A stretch of DNA of 64,000 nt from Pelagimonas phthalicica (GTDB taxonomy: Bacteria; Pseudomonadota; Alphaproteobacteria; Rhodobacterales; Rhodobacteraceae): assembly GCF_004364805.1 (NCBI RefSeq), contig NZ_SOAP01000004.1:62001-126000 (forward strand), in the 5' to 3' direction. A program made the position numbers and the translations under genes. Shown here piece after piece: positions 61,939-64,000 of this stretch. The notes under the pieces were generated by a model. That model had not been told where the DNA came from and did no database searches. It saw only the letters and a program-made list of their open reading frames with translations. How positions within the stretch are numbered: the first letter of the stretch is position 1; every line of letters starts with the position of its first letter.

Positions 61939-61964
61939 CCCCGGGATATTTTTAGCCCAAAGAA
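61939..61964. repeat. CCCCGGGATATTT...AGCCCAAAGAA motif, copy 2
   Basis: Matches 16711-16736 with two changes, again just downstream of a rightward gene and a GGGGCGCTGCCCC hairpin. Confidence 0.6.
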
Positions 61965-61967
61965 ACC

Positions 61968-61998
61968 AAAGGGTGCCATTGCGGTGCCCTTTTTCTTT
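61968..61998 (+). terminator. terminator of the ybjN-like gene
   Basis: AAAGGGTGCC / GGTGCCCTTT arms (two G-T pairs), 5-base loop, then TTCTTT. Confidence 0.68.
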
Positions 61999-62033
61999 GG
62001 CTACGCCTTGGGCAGGAAAGTTTGGGGGAAAGC

Positions 62034-62849
62034 ATGAAAGACGGTGTCATCGCAGAGCGCGGTCTGGTCCTGTTGGGATGTGGCAAGATGGGATCGGCCA
62101 TGTTGGAGGGCTGGCTGGCGCGTGGCTTGCCTGCAACGTCGGTTTGGGTGACGGACCCTTACCCATCGGACTGGGTCAAGGCGCAGGGCGTGCATCTGAA
62201 CACCGAATTGCCCGACAATCCGGCGATTGTTTTGGTGGCGGTCAAGCCGCAGATGATGGGCGACGCCCTGCCAAGCCTGCAGGCGCTTGGCAATGGTGAA
62301 ACGCTGTTTGTCTCGGTTGCGGCCGGTGTGACGATTGCCAATTACGAGGGTATTTTGGGCGCAGAAACCCCTATCGTGCGCGCCATGCCCAACACGCCCG
62401 CAGCAATCAGCCAGGGGATCACGGCAATCATTGGCAACAGCCATGCCAGCGCTGACCATCTTGATCTGGCGGAAAGCCTGCTGGACGCGGTGGGTCAGGT
62501 GGTGCGTCTGGACAATGAGGGCCAGATCGATGCCGTCACAGGTGTCAGCGGCTCGGGCCCGGCCTATGTGTTTCACATGATTGAATGCCTTGCCGCGGCG
62601 GGCGAAGAGCAGGGTTTGGGCACTGATCTGGCCATGCAATTGGCCATGGCCACGGTTGCCGGAGCTGGCACCCTGGCCATGCAAAGCGATGATAGCGCCG
62701 AACAGCTGCGCATCAACGTGACCTCGCCCAATGGCACGACGCAGGCGGGATTGGAGGTCTTGATGAACGGAGACACCGGCCTGCCGCCGCTGATCAAATC
62801 CACCGTCGCCGCCGCGACCAACCGATCCAAGGAGCTGGCCAATGGCTGA
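62034..62849 (+). CDS. proC: pyrroline-5-carboxylate reductase
   Basis: 271 residues from the ATG at 62034 (GGGGGAAAG upstream). The NAD(P)-binding GCGKMGSAMLEGWLARGLPA, VKPQMM, RAMPNTPAAISQG and the signature GVSGSGPAYVFHMIECL are complete. Last step of proline synthesis. Its 3' end overlaps the csaA start by 8 bases. Confidence 0.95.
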   Translation: MKDGVIAERGLVLLGCGKMGSAMLEGWLARGLPATSVWVTDPYPSDWVKAQGVHLNTELPDNPAIVLVAVKPQMMGDALPSLQALGNGETLFVSVAAGVTIANYEGILGAETPIVRAMPNTPAAISQGITAIIGNSHASADHLDLAESLLDAVGQVVRLDNEGQIDAVTGVSGSGPAYVFHMIECLAAAGEEQGLGTDLAMQLAMATVAGAGTLAMQSDDSAEQLRINVTSPNGTTQAGLEVLMNGDTGLPPLIKSTVAAATNRSKELANG

Positions 62850-63180
62850 GATCACCTTTGACGACTTTCTGGCCGTCGACATCCGTGTCGGCACCATCAT
62901 CCGTGCCGAACCTTTCCCCGAGGCACGCAAGCCCGCGATCAAGCTCTGGATCGATTTCGGCGCTGAGATTGGGGAAAAGAAAAGCTCGGCCCAGATCACC
63001 GCGCATTATACGCCCGAAGGGCTGGTCGGCAAACAAATCATGGGCGTGGTCAATTTTCCGCCCCGCCAGATCGGCCCCTTTATGTCCGAGGTGCTGGTGC
63101 TGGGCTTTTCCGATGACAATGGCGACATCGTTCTGGCCCGTCCGGATCAGCCGGTTCCTGCCGGTTCGCGCATGCATTGA
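62842..63180 (+). CDS. csaA: tRNA-binding domain protein CsaA
   Basis: 112 residues. ITFDDFLAVDIRVGTIIRAE, KPAIKLWIDFGAEIGEKKSS and VVNFPPRQIGPFMSEVLVLG make up a stand-alone EMAP/Arc1p-like OB-fold. CsaA dimers bind tRNA and have chaperone-like activity. Overlap with proC indicates an operon. Confidence 0.93.
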   Translation: MAEITFDDFLAVDIRVGTIIRAEPFPEARKPAIKLWIDFGAEIGEKKSSAQITAHYTPEGLVGKQIMGVVNFPPRQIGPFMSEVLVLGFSDDNGDIVLARPDQPVPAGSRMH

Positions 63181-63266
63181 CGGCTCTGCGCCCAAGCTGA
63201 CCTTGCGGCAAAGCTTGACCTTGGGGCCTCCTTGGGGTTTTCGTCTTTGCCCAAAGGAGACTTCGG

Positions 63267-64000
63267 ATGTACCAGCCAGCGATCACCGGTCATGGGGTGT
63301 TCACCCCGCAGCAATCCATCAGCAACGAAGAGCTGGTCATAGCCTTCAACGCCTATGCCGATCGCTGGAACGCGGCCCATTCCGATGACATCGACGCGGG
63401 TAAAGTTGAGGCCATGGGCCATTCCAGCCCGGAGTTCATTTTCTCGGCCTCCGGGATCGAGCGCCGCTATGTGATGGACAAGGACGGGGTGCTGGACCCG
63501 GATCGCATGTATCCGAAGTTACCCTGCCGGGCCGATGAAGAGCCGGGCATCATGGCTGAAATGGGCGTGGATGCAGCCAACCAAGCGCTGGAAATGGCGG
63601 GGCTGACCGGTGCCGACATTGATCTGGTGATCTGCGCCGCCTCGAACCATGAACGCGCCTACCCGGCCATTGCCATCGAGATCCAGAACCTGCTGGGTGC
63701 AGGAGGCTTTGCCTTTGACATGAATGTCGCCTGTTCCTCGGCTACTTTTGGCATTCAGGCGGCGGCGGATATGGTGCGCTCGGGCTCGGTGCGCCGGGCG
63801 CTGGTGGTCAATCCCGAGATCTGCTCGGGCCATCTGGAATGGCGTGACCGCGATTGCCACTTTATCTTTGGCGACGTGGCCACTGCCGTTGTCATCCAAC
63901 GCGACGAAGAAGCCAAGGGCGCGCATTTCACCATTCGCTCCACCAGCTGCGCCACCAAGTTTTCGAATAATATCCGCAACAATAACGGCTTCCTGCGCCG
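63267..64000 (+). CDS. 3-oxoacyl-ACP synthase III (FabH-like) (3' end outside window)
   Basis: 244 codons visible, running off the right edge. ATG at 63267 follows AAAGGAGA by 7 bases. The thiolase fold has the Cys nucleophile in MNVACSSATFGIQAAADMVR, and NHERAYPAIAIEIQNLLGA. The His and Asn of the triad would be beyond the edge, except NNNGF is near. The insertion ADRWNAAHSDDIDAGKVEAM makes it longer than E. coli FabH, like the fatty-acid or OleA-type branch of Roseobacters. It could be the main or an auxiliary initiator synthase. Confidence 0.88.
   Translation, partial: MYQPAITGHGVFTPQQSISNEELVIAFNAYADRWNAAHSDDIDAGKVEAMGHSSPEFIFSASGIERRYVMDKDGVLDPDRMYPKLPCRADEEPGIMAEMGVDAANQALEMAGLTGADIDLVICAASNHERAYPAIAIEIQNLLGAGGFAFDMNVACSSATFGIQAAADMVRSGSVRRALVVNPEICSGHLEWRDRDCHFIFGDVATAVVIQRDEEAKGAHFTIRSTSCATKFSNNIRNNNGFLR

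Overview
The window is a chromosomal segment of an alphaproteobacterium, almost certainly a member of the Rhodobacteraceae (Roseobacter group). This is inferred from the GC-rich coding style, the chvI-chvG-hprK-rapZ-EIIA-HPr operon divergent from pckA, the short HPr kinase, and several families typical of that group (DUF6473, putative rhamnosyltransferase, DctP-type receptors). No rRNA, phage, transposase or CRISPR array was seen.

Layout. 1-4.3 kb: end of a gene for a TRAP-type solute receptor, a small membrane protein, a dmeRF-like nickel/cobalt efflux pair and aquaporin Z. 4.4-38.4 kb: one long, mostly minus-strand information-processing supercluster. Read in the direction of transcription (right to left) it runs tuf copy 2, tRNA-Trp, secE, nusG, rplK-rplA, rplJ-rplL, rpoB, rpoC, rpsL-rpsG-fusA-tuf copy 1, rpsJ-rplC-rplD-rplW, terminator. 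Nearly every junction of this normally compact cluster holds accessory genes: an AbrB-type membrane protein, two small unknown membrane proteins, a periplasmic oxidoreductase-fold protein with a hybrid histidine kinase, a GSCFA protein inserted between rpoB and rpoC with translational overlap, an ECF sigma factor with an NTF2-like partner, a glycosyltransferase and a TIR-domain protein.

The most striking structure is a 2,501-bp direct duplication (8498-10998 and 35852-38352). It carries tuf on the minus strand and, convergent to it, a tandem triplet of 69-residue predicted secreted microproteins. I found only one difference between the copies, at 8552/35906, while the DNA just upstream of the repeat is homologous but strongly diverged. 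This pattern fits gene conversion that covers the tuf genes and also keeps six copies of an undescribed microprotein family uniform.

38.5-64 kb: ordinary chromosome, with a lipoprotein, cytochrome P450, cobalamin adenosyltransferase, HIG1-type protein, SDR, SH3 protein, parC (possibly leaderless), a DUF898/M48 pair, etfBA, a serine hydrolase, DUF6473, 3-hydroxybutyryl-CoA dehydrogenase, an acyltransferase, the regulatory PTS/ChvIG operon, pckA, DUF3859, YbjN, proC, csaA and the start of a FabH-like synthase gene. Several short palindromic repeat families are scattered between genes, including five copies of a GGGTGGGGT-type hairpin.
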